A DNA stretch of 64,000 nt from Streptomyces fodineus. GTDB taxonomy: Bacteria; Actinomycetota; Actinomycetes; Streptomycetales; Streptomycetaceae. Position 1 is the first letter of the stretch; each line of letters opens with the position of its first letter. Under the pieces are notes generated by a model, which saw only the letters and a list, made by a program, of their open reading frames with translations, did no database searches and was not told the DNA's origin. Below are positions 1-8,464 of this stretch, in pieces. The DNA lies in NCBI RefSeq assembly GCF_001735805.1, contig NZ_CP017248.1, forward strand, positions 7,626,001-7,690,000, read 5' to 3'. The position numbers and the translations under genes are program-made.

Positions 1-106
1 GGCGCAAGGGGGACCGGTCTACTCCGCCAGGGGGACTTCGAAGGGTGACCAGAACCCGACTTGAGGCGGATTCGGCAGACCGGAACCTTGTTCTACTCTC
101 CCGGTC

Positions 107-661
107 ATGCCCAGGACGTCATGGACCCGCCGGACGCTCGCCGCGCTCGCGGCATGCGTCCTGCTGCCGTTAGGGGCCGCGGGCTGCGCGGCCGCTCACG
201 CCCACGGCGCGGTCTCGCCCTCGCCGGTCGGCAAGGTCCTGGACGACACCGACGAGACCGGCCGGCATCTGCGCGAGGTCGGCAAGAACAACGCGCCCGA
301 CGTCGGGGTCGAGGTGACCCCGGACTCCGGCGGCGGCTGGGACGTCCGGCTGACCTTCCACCACTTCCGCTGCTCCGTACCGGGCGCCCGGCCGGCGGCG
401 GTCGGCGGACGCGGGCTCGTGTACCTCTTCGTCGACGGCCGCCAGGTCACCAGGCTGCGTGCCCACGGGTACCACCTGCCCGACAGCCTCGTCCCGCGCG
501 GCACCCACCACGTCACCGCGCGCCTGTACGCCGACGACGGCACCGTGTGGGCCGTGCACGGCAAGCCGGTGCAGAACACCGCCGACATCACGGTGTCCGG
601 CCTGGAGACGGGACCGGCCGAGCCTGCGACCGGCACGGCGAGCCCGGTCACCGGGAAATGA
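107..661 (+). CDS. putative lipoprotein, unknown function
   Basis: A 184-residue exported protein that I do not recognise. The N terminus has arginines, a hydrophobic stretch (about residues 10-22) and then GAAGC at residues 23-27, an acceptable lipobox. It is therefore probably anchored to the outer face of the membrane. The rest is soluble, with no catalytic motif I can identify. A TACTCT hexamer at 94-99 lies 8 bases before the ATG and no ribosome binding site is visible, so the transcript may be leaderless. The neighbour is a frameshifted TetR gene 64 bases downstream. The lipoprotein assignment is moderate; the function is open. Confidence 0.75.
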   Translation: MPRTSWTRRTLAALAACVLLPLGAAGCAAAHAHGAVSPSPVGKVLDDTDETGRHLREVGKNNAPDVGVEVTPDSGGGWDVRLTFHHFRCSVPGARPAAVGGRGLVYLFVDGRQVTRLRAHGYHLPDSLVPRGTHHVTARLYADDGTVWAVHGKPVQNTADITVSGLETGPAEPATGTASPVTGK

Positions 662-725
662 GTGCATCGGGCACTCTTCTCCGTACAGAGGGCGAGGTTC
701 ACCGGACCGACGGCCAAGAGGCATC

Positions 726-1342
726 ATGAAGCCCGTGCCCCACGCGACATCCCTCCGCCGCGCGCCCGTCCAGCGGCGCAGCGCCGAACGGCTGACCAGG
801 ATCCTCGACGCCTGCGCCGAACTCCTCGACGAGGTGGGCTACGACGCCCTCAGCACCCGGGCGGTCGCCCTGCGCGCCGGTGTGCCCATCGGCTCCGTCT
901 ACCGGTTCTTCGGCAACAAGCGGCAGATGGCCGACGCCCTCGCCCAGCGCAACCTGGAGCGGTACACCGAGCGCGTCACCGAGCGGCTGAGGCAGGCGGA
1001 CAAGGGCGACTGGCGTGCCGCGATGGACGCCGTGCTCGACGAGTACCTGGCCATGAAGCGCACCGCGCCCGGCTTCGCCCTGGTCGATTTCGGCAACCAG
1101 ATCCCGGTCGGTGTCCGCGATGCCGAGCCCAACACCCGCGTCGCCGACCGCCTCACCAAGCTGCTCTCCGGCTACCTCGACCGCACCCCGACGACGACCT
1201 GCGCCGGGTCTTCCTGGTCGCCGTGGAGAGCGCGGACACCCTCGTCCAGCTGGCCTTCCGTACCGACCCGGACGGGGACGAGGCGATCATCACCGAGACC
1301 CGTGAGCTGCTGCGGGCGTATCTGGCGCGCGTGCTCGACTGA
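726..1342 (+). pseudogene. TetR-family regulator interrupted by a frameshift
   Basis: The first ~155 codons encode a typical TetR protein. The N-terminal helix-turn-helix (about residues 20-65) contains STRAVALRAGVPIGSVYRFF, followed by ligand-domain helices. Near position 1187 the frame breaks. The ATG frame runs on into low-quality sequence, while the family-like C terminus (DDDLRRVFLVAVESADTLVQ) continues in the next frame to a TGA at 1340-1342. Adding one C to the run in acccc restores a continuous reading frame. This is either a real one-base deletion that inactivates the regulator or a sequencing error in a C run. The start is the ATG at 726. An operator-like palindrome lies downstream at 1615, before the oxidoreductase gene, and may be its target or that of another TetR protein. 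Confidence 0.8.
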
Positions 1343-1614
1343 CGCGGCCGGGCGTACCCGGGACGGGGTGTCGACCGACCGGCCCGACCGTGCGCGCCCG
1401 CAGGACGAGACGGGGACGTGCGCTTGCCCTGCCGCGCGCCGGCCTGACCTGCCGGGGACGTGTGCCCGGCCGACGTGTCCGCGATCGCGCTCGGCCGACG
1501 CCCCTCGGCGCGGGTGCCCGCGTGAAGCATCCGCGCAGCGCCCTCCGCCGCCGTCCGCGAGCCAGCGGTCACCCGGTCGAAGCCGAACGGTCACCCGTGG
1601 GGTCTCCCCTCCGT

Positions 1615-1632
1615 GCATACCGGTCGGTATGC
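1615..1632. promoter_or_regulatory. TetR-type operator palindrome
   Basis: GCATACCGGTCGGTATGC has two perfect 8-base arms (GCATACCG / CGGTATGC) around a GT centre and lies 51 bases upstream of the GTG of the molybdopterin oxidoreductase. The ACCG/CGGT core matches the style of TetR operators and resembles the sites at 27963 and 33851, although the half-site spacing is shorter here. The rest of the 341-base gap from 1343 to 1683 shows no convincing gene. A Shine-Dalgarno GGGAGGA sits at 1674-1680. Confidence 0.6.
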
Positions 1633-1683
1633 TCGCGCTGAGCGCCCGGCCGTACGAGTCGCCGCCGACCCCCGGGAGGACCC

Positions 1684-3918
1684 GTGTCCCGCACCGCCCT
1701 GCGAATCTGCCCCCTGTGCGAGGCCACCTGCGGGCTGACCCTCACCATCGAGGGCCCCCGTGTCACCGCCGCCCGCGGGGACCGCGAGGACGTCTTCAGC
1801 AAGGGCTTCATCTGCCCCAAGGGCGCCTCCTTCGGGGCCGTCGACTCCGACCCCGACCGGCTGCGCACCCCGCTCGTGCGCCGGGACGGCGAGCTGCGCG
1901 AGGCCACCTGGGAGGAGGCCTTCGACGCGGTCGCCGCAGGGCTCCGCCCCGTCGTGGAGGGGCACGGCCCGAACTCCGTCGGCGTGGTCCTCGGCAATCC
2001 CAACGTGCACACCGTGGCCGGCGCCCTCTACCCGCCGGTCCTGCTCGCCGGGCTGCGCACCCGCAGCCTGTTCACCGCCTCCACGCTCGACCAGATGCCC
2101 AAGCACGTCTCCAGCGGGCTGCTCTTCGGCGACGCGAACGCCATCCCCGTACCGGACCTGGACCACACCGACCACCTGCTCCTCATCGGCGCCAACCCCC
2201 TGGAATCCAACGGCAGTCTGTGCACCGCACCCGACTTCCCCGGCAAGCTCAAGGCGCTCAAGGCCCGCGGCGGACACCTGACCGTGGTGGACCCGCGCCG
2301 CACCCGCACCGCGAAGCTCGCCGACCGGCACCTCGCGATCCGCCCCGGCACCGACGCCCTGCTGCTCGCCGCGATGGCGCAGACCCTCTTCGCGGAGCAC
2401 CTGGTCGACCTCGCCCACCTCGCCCCGCACGTCCAGGGCCTCGACGAACTCCGGGAAGCCGTCGAGGACTTCACCCCGGACGCCGTGGCCGAGGCCTGTG
2501 ACGTCGACGCGCGGACCATCCGCAGCCTCGCCCGCGAACTCGCCGCCGCCCCCGCCGCCGCCGTCTACGCCCGCATCGGCAGCTGCACCGTCCCGCACGG
2601 CACCCTGGCCAGCTGGCTGGTGGACGTCCTCAACATCCTCACCGGCAACCTGGACCGGCCCGGCGGCGCCCTGTTCCCGCAGGCCGCCACCGACAGGACG
2701 CCCCGCCCGGCCGGCCCCGGCCGCGGCTTCACGCTCGGCCGCTGGCGCTCACGGGTACGGCAACTCCCCGAAGCCAAGGGCGAGTTGCCGCTCTCCGCGC
2801 TCGCCGAGGAGATCGACACCGCGACGGACGAGGGCGAGCCGGTCCGCGCGCTGATCGTCGTGGCCGCCAACCCGGTGCTGTCCGCACCCGACGGCGACCG
2901 CCTCGACAAGGCCCTGGACTCCCTCGACTTCATGGTCAGCGTGGATCCGTACCTGAACGAGACCTCGCGCCACGCCGACGTCGTACTGCCCCCGCCCCCG
3001 CCCTCGCAGAGCCCGCACCACGACTTCGCCTTCAACACCCTCGCCGTGCGCAACCAGGTCCGCTACAGCCGCCCCGCGGTCCCGCTGGAGCCCGGCCGCA
3101 TGGCCGAGTCCGAGATCCTCGCCCGGCTGATCCTCGCGGCCACCGGCATGCACGGCGCCGACCCGGCCGCCGTGGACGCCATGGTCGTCGACCAGACCCT
3201 CGGCAAGGCCGTACAGGAGAAGCACTCGCCGGTGTACGGCCGCGACCCGAAGGAACTCGCCGCCGGACTCACCGGCGAGAGCGGCCCCGAGCGGCGGCTG
3301 GACATGATGCTCCGCCTCGGCCCGTACGGCGACGGCTTCGGCGCACGGCCCGACGGGCTCACCCTGGACAGGCTGCTCGCGCACCCGCACGGCATCGACC
3401 TCGGCCCGCTGCGCCCGCGCCTGCCGCAGCCGCTGAGGACCGTGAGCGGCAAGGTCGAGCTGCTGCCCGAGCCGATCGCCGCCGACCTGCCGCGGCTTCG
3501 CCAGGCCCTGCGCGAGCGGCCCGAGGGCCTCGTCCTCGTCGGCCGCCGCCACCTTCGCTCCAACAACAGCTGGATGCACAACGTGCCCGCCCTCACCGGC
3601 GGCTCCAACCGCTGCACCCTGCACATCCACCCCGAGGACGCGGTCCGGCTCGGCGTCCGGGACGGGGCGGACGTCCGCGTGAAGGGTGCCGGGGGAGAGG
3701 TGGTGGCCCCCGCCGAGGTCACCGACGCCATACGGCCCGGGGTGGTGAGCCTCCCGCACGGCTGGGGCCACGACCGCTCCGGCATCCGGATGAGCCACGC
3801 CAGGAAGAGCCCCGGCGTCAACGTCAACCAGCTCCTCGACGGCAGCCTGCTCGACCCGCTCTCCGGCAACGCCGTCCTGAACGGAGTCCCCGTCCAGGTG
3901 GCCGTCGTGGTCGAGTGA
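1684..3918 (+). CDS. molybdopterin oxidoreductase, formate dehydrogenase/nitrate reductase type
   Basis: A 744-residue member of the DMSO-reductase superfamily (Mo-bisMGD). The N terminus carries the [4Fe-4S] ligands CPLCEATC at about residues 11-18 and a fourth Cys in FICPKG at about residue 45. The central molybdopterin domains follow, and the C-terminal molydopterin dinucleotide-binding domain (about 610-740) contains SLPHGWGHDRSG and VNVNQLLDG. There is no Tat signal, so the enzyme is probably cytoplasmic. I see no clear Cys or Sec molybdenum ligand at the usual place; the sequence there is LDQMPKHVSSG. The substrate cannot be told from the sequence. The GTG start is supported by GGGAGGA 4 bases upstream. 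The palindrome at 1615 suggests TetR control. Confidence 0.88.
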   Translation: MSRTALRICPLCEATCGLTLTIEGPRVTAARGDREDVFSKGFICPKGASFGAVDSDPDRLRTPLVRRDGELREATWEEAFDAVAAGLRPVVEGHGPNSVGVVLGNPNVHTVAGALYPPVLLAGLRTRSLFTASTLDQMPKHVSSGLLFGDANAIPVPDLDHTDHLLLIGANPLESNGSLCTAPDFPGKLKALKARGGHLTVVDPRRTRTAKLADRHLAIRPGTDALLLAAMAQTLFAEHLVDLAHLAPHVQGLDELREAVEDFTPDAVAEACDVDARTIRSLARELAAAPAAAVYARIGSCTVPHGTLASWLVDVLNILTGNLDRPGGALFPQAATDRTPRPAGPGRGFTLGRWRSRVRQLPEAKGELPLSALAEEIDTATDEGEPVRALIVVAANPVLSAPDGDRLDKALDSLDFMVSVDPYLNETSRHADVVLPPPPPSQSPHHDFAFNTLAVRNQVRYSRPAVPLEPGRMAESEILARLILAATGMHGADPAAVDAMVVDQTLGKAVQEKHSPVYGRDPKELAAGLTGESGPERRLDMMLRLGPYGDGFGARPDGLTLDRLLAHPHGIDLGPLRPRLPQPLRTVSGKVELLPEPIAADLPRLRQALRERPEGLVLVGRRHLRSNNSWMHNVPALTGGSNRCTLHIHPEDAVRLGVRDGADVRVKGAGGEVVAPAEVTDAIRPGVVSLPHGWGHDRSGIRMSHARKSPGVNVNQLLDGSLLDPLSGNAVLNGVPVQVAVVVE

Positions 3919-4113
3919 CCGGAATGCGCTCACCGGGACGGCCCAAGGGAGCCGAACGGGTGGCGGGGGAGCGGGCGAGACGCTGGGGATTGCGCCGTAC
4001 GAGCGGTCTCTGACGGCGCGTCGGGCGCAGGTGCCAGGGGCCGGGGCGCCCATCGCGCAGAGTCAGGCGAAAGAGCGATTTGTATGAAAATCGTCTGACT
4101 CGGAGGAATGTGC

Positions 4114-4806
4114 ATGCCGACCACGACCTCACCACGTGCCTTCGGCTCCCGTGCGGGCGCCACCGTCGTCCTCACCGCCCTCGCCGCGGTGGGCGCGTCG
4201 TGGGTGGTGGCACCGAACGCGGCGGCCCAAGGAGAAAACGGCGACATCAGGGTGCACAGCGTGGGTGTGCCCTACGGCGTGTCGAGGGACGAGCCGGCGG
4301 TCTGCAGGTTCTACCTCGACGCCGTCAACTTCGACATCCTGCCCAACATCCCCTACATCATCCAGGCACAGCCCCCGCTGCCCAGCGCCGCCACCGTCAC
4401 CGGTGTCATCCAGCTCGCCGGCGGCGCCGGACACACCGACGCGATCGGCCTGACCGACGGGCAGTACAAGCTCACCTGGGTCGCGGCGGGCGCCGTCAAG
4501 GAGAAGCTCTTCCGCGTCAACTGCCACGAGCACCACGACGAGCACCACGACGACCCGCACGGTCCGAACGGGCAGATCGAGGATCACGACCACGACCACG
4601 ACCACCACCAGCAGGACGGTCCGGGCTGGGGCGGGCGGGACCACGACGATCCGCCGAGAGGCGGTGTGCACGCGGGCGGCGGCGGTCTCATCGACAGGGC
4701 CGCCGCATACTCGCCGGTGGCCGCCGCGGGAGCCGTGGGCCTGATCGCGGCCGGCGGTGCCGCGTACGTCCGGCGCAGCCGCCGGCGGCCTCATGGTGCC
4801 GCGTAG
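4114..4806 (+). CDS. secreted, His/Asp-rich, C-terminally membrane-anchored protein
   Basis: A 230-residue protein with a Sec signal peptide (cleavage likely after PNAAA, about residue 38) and a folded domain of about 110 residues. Next comes a His/Asp-rich segment (about residues 137-185) with runs such as HEHHDEHHDD and DHDHDHDHH. A hydrophobic C-terminal helix (about 200-220) is followed by an Arg-rich tail, like the end of sortase substrates, but no LPXTG or LAXTG motif is visible. The His clusters suggest metal binding outside the cell; this is inference. I chose the ATG at 4114 because GGAGG at 4102-4106 is correctly spaced; an ATG at 4108 is in frame but too close. It overlaps the sortase gene by 14 bases. 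Confidence 0.8.
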   Translation: MPTTTSPRAFGSRAGATVVLTALAAVGASWVVAPNAAAQGENGDIRVHSVGVPYGVSRDEPAVCRFYLDAVNFDILPNIPYIIQAQPPLPSAATVTGVIQLAGGAGHTDAIGLTDGQYKLTWVAAGAVKEKLFRVNCHEHHDEHHDDPHGPNGQIEDHDHDHDHHQQDGPGWGGRDHDDPPRGGVHAGGGGLIDRAAAYSPVAAAGAVGLIAAGGAAYVRRSRRRPHGAA

Positions 4807-5479
4807 GCGCAGACGCAGGCCCTGGCACCGGACCCGCGCCTACCGTCTGACCAGGACGGCCCTGCTGGTGACCGTCCTGGTGACGGTGGGCCACCGGTGC
4901 GGGGGCGGGCACGCCGGGAACGGCCGGGCGGGCGACCCGGACGCGGTGTCGTCCGCCCACGGACCGGGCGCGTCCGCAGAGGAGTCCTGCGCGCCCCCTC
5001 CCGGCCCCCCGCCCCGCCCGCTGCCCCGGTCCCGGCCGACGTCCTTCCGTATCCCCTCGCTCGGCATCGACGCCCCGATCACGGCCCTCCGGCTCGATGG
5101 GGAACGGCAACTGGAGACCCCGCCCGTGACCAGGTCCAAGCTGGTCGGCTGGTACGAGGGCGGCCCCACACCGGGCGAGTCCGGCACCGCGATCGCCGTC
5201 GGCCACCGGGACACCACGACCGGCCCGGCCGTCTTCGCCGGGCTCGCCCAGGTCAAACCGTGCAAGCTCATCGAGGTCAGGCGCGCCGACGGCCACACCG
5301 CCCTCTACACCGTGGACCGGATGAAGGTCTACGACAAGGCGACCTTCCCGGACAAGGAGGTCTACGCCCCCACCCCGCGACCGGAGTTGCGCGTGCTGAC
5401 CTGCGGCGGCCTCTACAGCCGGCGGACCGGCTACACCAGCAACGTCGTGGTCTTCGCGCACCTGACCGCGACCAGGTGA
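4793..5479 (+). CDS. class F-type sortase (small membrane-anchored transpeptidase)
   Basis: A 228-residue sortase. After a basic N terminus (VPRRRRRR) comes one membrane helix (about 22-38), a Pro-rich linker, and the sortase barrel from about residue 80. Catalytic residues are visible: His138 in GHRDT and Cys204 in LTCGG, with an Arg pair shortly after (YSRRTGY). Sortases cut a sorting motif in exported proteins and join them to the cell wall or to another chain. The gene starts inside the 3' end of the upstream His-rich secreted protein (ATG at 4793, stop of the neighbour at 4806), so the two are probably translated together. The neighbour lacks an obvious sorting motif, so the real substrate is unknown. 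Confidence 0.88.
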   Translation: MVPRRRRRRPWHRTRAYRLTRTALLVTVLVTVGHRCGGGHAGNGRAGDPDAVSSAHGPGASAEESCAPPPGPPPRPLPRSRPTSFRIPSLGIDAPITALRLDGERQLETPPVTRSKLVGWYEGGPTPGESGTAIAVGHRDTTTGPAVFAGLAQVKPCKLIEVRRADGHTALYTVDRMKVYDKATFPDKEVYAPTPRPELRVLTCGGLYSRRTGYTSNVVVFAHLTATR

Positions 5480-5616
5480 CGCGCCGGGCCGCGCCATGTC
5501 TTCCCCCGGCCCACCACATTCCGTTAACTTCCGTGACCCACAGGCCCCGTTCGACCCGCGCGGGGACCACGACCACGGAGCAGCGGCGCTCCGCACAGCC
5601 GCCGGGGGCAGCAGTC

Positions 5617-6957
5617 ATGACACGCGCCATCGCACTGCACGACGTGAGCAAGTCCTACGCACGCGGCACGCGCGTGGTCGACGGGCTCTCGCTGGACATC
5701 GCGCCCGGAGAGTTCCTGGTGCTGCTCGGCCCGTCCGGTTGCGGCAAGTCGACCGTGCTGCGGATGATCGCCGGTCTGGAGGACATCGACCAGGGCGAGC
5801 TCCTGCTCGACGGCGAGTACGCCAACCACTGGCAGCCCTCCGAGCGAGGCATGGCCATGGTCTTCCAGAGCTTCGCCCTCTACCCGAACATGACCGGCCG
5901 TGACAACATCGGCTTCCCCCTGCGTATCGAGGACCCCGGCGCCGACCCCGCCCCGCGCGTCACCGCCACCGCCCGCATGCTGGGCATCGAGGAGCTGCTC
6001 GACCGCTTCCCGAGCCAGCTCTCCGGTGGTGAACGCCAGCGGGTCGCCATGGGCCGCGCCATCGCCCGTCACCCGTCGGCCTTCCTGATGGACGAGCCGC
6101 TGTCCAACCTCGACGCCAAGCTGCGCAACCGTCTGCGCGCCGAAATATCCCAGCTCACCCGTGAGTTGGGGGTCACCACGGTGTACGTCACCCACGACCA
6201 GGCCGAGGCGATGTCCCTCGGCGACCGGGTCGCCGTGCTGCGCGGCGGAGTGCTCCAGCAGGTCGGCAGCCCGCGCGAGGTGTACGCGCTGCCGCGCAAC
6301 GTGTTCGTCGCCGCCTTCATCGGCACCCCGCGCATCAACCTGCTGTGCGGCCTGGTCCGCGCCCCGCTGGACGGCGCCATGACGATCAGCCTGGGCAAGC
6401 AGGCCCTGCGGCTGCCCGAACCCCTGTGCCTGGACCACCAGTTGCTGCGGGTACAGCAGGGCCGCGAGGTGATCGTGGGGCTGCGCTCGGAGGCGGTGCG
6501 CATCGCCAAGCACAGCTCCGCCCGGCCGCGAGAGGTGGCGCTCACCGGTCTCGTGGAGCACGTGGAGTTCCAGGGGCACGAGATCCTCGTGCACTTCAAC
6601 ACCGGCTCCCGGCCCGCCGTCGTGCCCGAACTGGAGGCCCCGCGCCCGGCCGCCCGGCCGGCGCGACGGCGCCGCAGGGAGGGCCCGACCGTGCTGGACC
6701 GGCTCAGGGAACGGACCGGTTCGCGGCGCGCCGGGCCGGTGGTGACCCTCGAACCCTCCGGGGACACCGAACCGGGGCACGTGCCCCCGGAGGGCCGGCT
6801 TCCGGGCGACCTGGTGGTCCGCACCACTCCCGACCTGCGCCTGCACCACGGCATGCAGGTCCCGCTCCTCGTCGACCTCGCCCACCTCTTCGTCTTCGAC
6901 CAGCTGGGCGACCGTATCTGCCCGTCCCCCGACCGGCTGCCCGACCTGGACGAGTGA
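5617..6957 (+). CDS. ABC transporter ATP-binding protein, MsiK/UgpC-like, orphan
   Basis: A 446-residue ATPase of the carbohydrate importer type. Walker A is GPSGCGKST (residues 38-46), the Q-loop is VFQSF, the signature is LSGGERQR (135-142), Walker B ends in MDEP (158-161), and the switch His is His193. A TOBE-type regulatory domain follows. Usual members have 360-400 residues. The extra length is an Arg/Pro-rich insert at about residues 340-395, between the two TOBE halves. No permease or binding protein lies nearby. This fits a shared ATPase such as MsiK, which serves several sugar importers in Streptomyces (family knowledge). The palindrome at 7004 lies downstream and belongs to the next operon. 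Confidence 0.9.
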   Translation: MTRAIALHDVSKSYARGTRVVDGLSLDIAPGEFLVLLGPSGCGKSTVLRMIAGLEDIDQGELLLDGEYANHWQPSERGMAMVFQSFALYPNMTGRDNIGFPLRIEDPGADPAPRVTATARMLGIEELLDRFPSQLSGGERQRVAMGRAIARHPSAFLMDEPLSNLDAKLRNRLRAEISQLTRELGVTTVYVTHDQAEAMSLGDRVAVLRGGVLQQVGSPREVYALPRNVFVAAFIGTPRINLLCGLVRAPLDGAMTISLGKQALRLPEPLCLDHQLLRVQQGREVIVGLRSEAVRIAKHSSARPREVALTGLVEHVEFQGHEILVHFNTGSRPAVVPELEAPRPAARPARRRRREGPTVLDRLRERTGSRRAGPVVTLEPSGDTEPGHVPPEGRLPGDLVVRTTPDLRLHHGMQVPLLVDLAHLFVFDQLGDRICPSPDRLPDLDE

Positions 6958-7003
6958 GCTGCGGCCGCCCCCGCGATGATGTCCTGGTACGTCTGGCGCC
7001 AAA

Positions 7004-7022
7004 AAACTAACGCCGCTAGTTT
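7004..7022. promoter_or_regulatory. TetR-type operator, site 1 of a shared pair
   Basis: AAACTAACGCCGCTAGTTT is a near-perfect 19-base palindrome (arms AAACTAaCG / CGcTAGTTT) 38 bases before the aldehyde dehydrogenase start. It matches the site at 12085-12103 (AAACTAGCAGTGCTAATTT) in length, symmetry and outer bases. The shared consensus is AAACTARCNNNGYTARTTT. The TetR protein encoded at 11411-12058 is the obvious candidate binder. Confidence 0.7.
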
Positions 7023-7060
7023 GTGTGCCGGACGACGCACAACCGCCGGGAGGAAGCAGC

Positions 7061-8449
7061 ATGAAGGCACACGACGGCCTGTACATCGACGGCGCCTGGC
7101 GCCCCGCCGCGAGCGCGGACGTCATCGAGGTCGTGAACCCGGCCGACGAGCAGGTCATCGCCCGGGTCCCGGCGGGCGGCGCCCTGGACGTCGACACCGC
7201 CGTACGCGCCGCACGGGCCGCCCTGCCCGCCTGGGCGGCCACGCCCCCGGCCGAACGCGCCGCGCGCCTCGCCGCCCTCCGGGACGTCCTGGAGGCCCGC
7301 AAGGACGAGATCGCCGAGACGGTCACCGAGGAGCTGGGCTCCCCCCTGCAGTTCTCCCAGGACGTGCACGCGGCCGTGCCGATCGCGGTCGCCGGCTCCT
7401 ACGCCGAACTGGTCGCGACCCACTCCTTCCAGGAGACGGTCGGCAACTCCACCGTCCTGCACGAGCCCGTCGGGGTGGTCGGCGCGATCACGCCCTGGAA
7501 CTACCCGCTGCACCAGATCGTCGCCAAGGCCGCCCCGGCGCTCGCCGCGGGCTGCACGGTCGTCCTCAAGCCCGCCGAGGACACCCCCCTCACCGCCCAG
7601 CTGTTCACCGAGGCCGTTCACGAGGCGGGCCTGCCGGCCGGGGTGTTCAACCTGGTCACCGGCCTCGGCCCGGTCGCAGGCCAGGCCCTCGCCGAGCATC
7701 CGGGCGTGGACCTGGTCTCCTTCACCGGTTCCACGGCGGTCGGCCGGCAGATCGGCGCCGTGGCGGGCGCGGCCGTCAAGAAGGTGGCCCTGGAACTCGG
7801 CGGCAAGTCCGCCAACGTCGTCCTGCCGAGCGCCGACCTCGCCCGCGCCGTCAACGTCGGGGTCGCCAACGTGATGTCCAACTCCGGCCAGACGTGCAGC
7901 GCCTGGACCCGCATGCTGGTCCATCGCGACCAGTACGACGAGGCCGTCGAGCTGGCCCGGGAAGCGGCCGCCAAGTACGGCGAGAGGATCGGCCCCGTGG
8001 TCAGCGCCAGGCAGCGGGCGCGGGTGCGCGGCTACATCGAGAAGGGCATCGCCGAGGGTGCCCGTCTCGTGGCCGGCGGCCCCGAATCCCCCCGCGAGCA
8101 GGGCTACTTCGTCAGCCCCACGGTCTTCGCGGACGTGACCCCGGAGATGACCATCGCCCAGGAGGAGATCTTCGGTCCCGTCCTGTCGATTCTGAAGTAC
8201 GAGGACGAGGACGACGCCCTGCGCATCGCCAACGGCACGGTCTACGGCCTCGCGGGCGCCGTCTGGGCCGGTGACGAGGCCGAGGCCGTGGCCTTCGCCC
8301 GGCGCATGGACACCGGCCAGGTCGACATCAACGGCGGCCGGTTCAACCCCCTCGCCCCCTTCGGCGGCTACAAGCAGTCCGGAGTCGGCCGGGAACTCGG
8401 CGCGCACGGACTGACCGAGTACCTCCAGACCAAGTCCCTCCAGTTCTAA
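7061..8449 (+). CDS. NAD(P)-dependent aldehyde dehydrogenase
   Basis: A 462-residue member of the ALDH superfamily, oxidising an aldehyde to a carboxylic acid in the cytoplasm. The cofactor fold contains TPWNYPLHQ and FTGSTAVG. The general base is Glu245 in LELGGKSAN, and the catalytic thiol is Cys279 in NSGQTC. Near the end, FGGYKQSGVGRELG and EYLQTKS are typical. The ATG at 7061 is chosen because GGGAGGA at 7048-7054 is well placed; an in-frame ATG at 7025 lies just after the operator. It is followed after 15 bases by an alcohol dehydrogenase, so alcohol to aldehyde to acid is a reasonable route. The substrate is not known. The palindrome at 7004 implies repression by a TetR protein. Confidence 0.92.
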   Translation: MKAHDGLYIDGAWRPAASADVIEVVNPADEQVIARVPAGGALDVDTAVRAARAALPAWAATPPAERAARLAALRDVLEARKDEIAETVTEELGSPLQFSQDVHAAVPIAVAGSYAELVATHSFQETVGNSTVLHEPVGVVGAITPWNYPLHQIVAKAAPALAAGCTVVLKPAEDTPLTAQLFTEAVHEAGLPAGVFNLVTGLGPVAGQALAEHPGVDLVSFTGSTAVGRQIGAVAGAAVKKVALELGGKSANVVLPSADLARAVNVGVANVMSNSGQTCSAWTRMLVHRDQYDEAVELAREAAAKYGERIGPVVSARQRARVRGYIEKGIAEGARLVAGGPESPREQGYFVSPTVFADVTPEMTIAQEEIFGPVLSILKYEDEDDALRIANGTVYGLAGAVWAGDEAEAVAFARRMDTGQVDINGGRFNPLAPFGGYKQSGVGRELGAHGLTEYLQTKSLQF

Positions 8450-8464
8450 GGAAGTACGCGACCC

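Noticed and set aside
459..2501. A long + strand reading frame spanning the TetR gene and the oxidoreductase start
   Set aside because: Only its middle encodes TetR sequence. The rest is Arg/Pro-rich antisense or out-of-frame translation typical of high-GC DNA.
3930..4247. Minus-strand frame across the gap before the His-rich secreted protein
   Set aside because: It overlaps the signal peptide coding region and lacks coding bias and a ribosome binding site.
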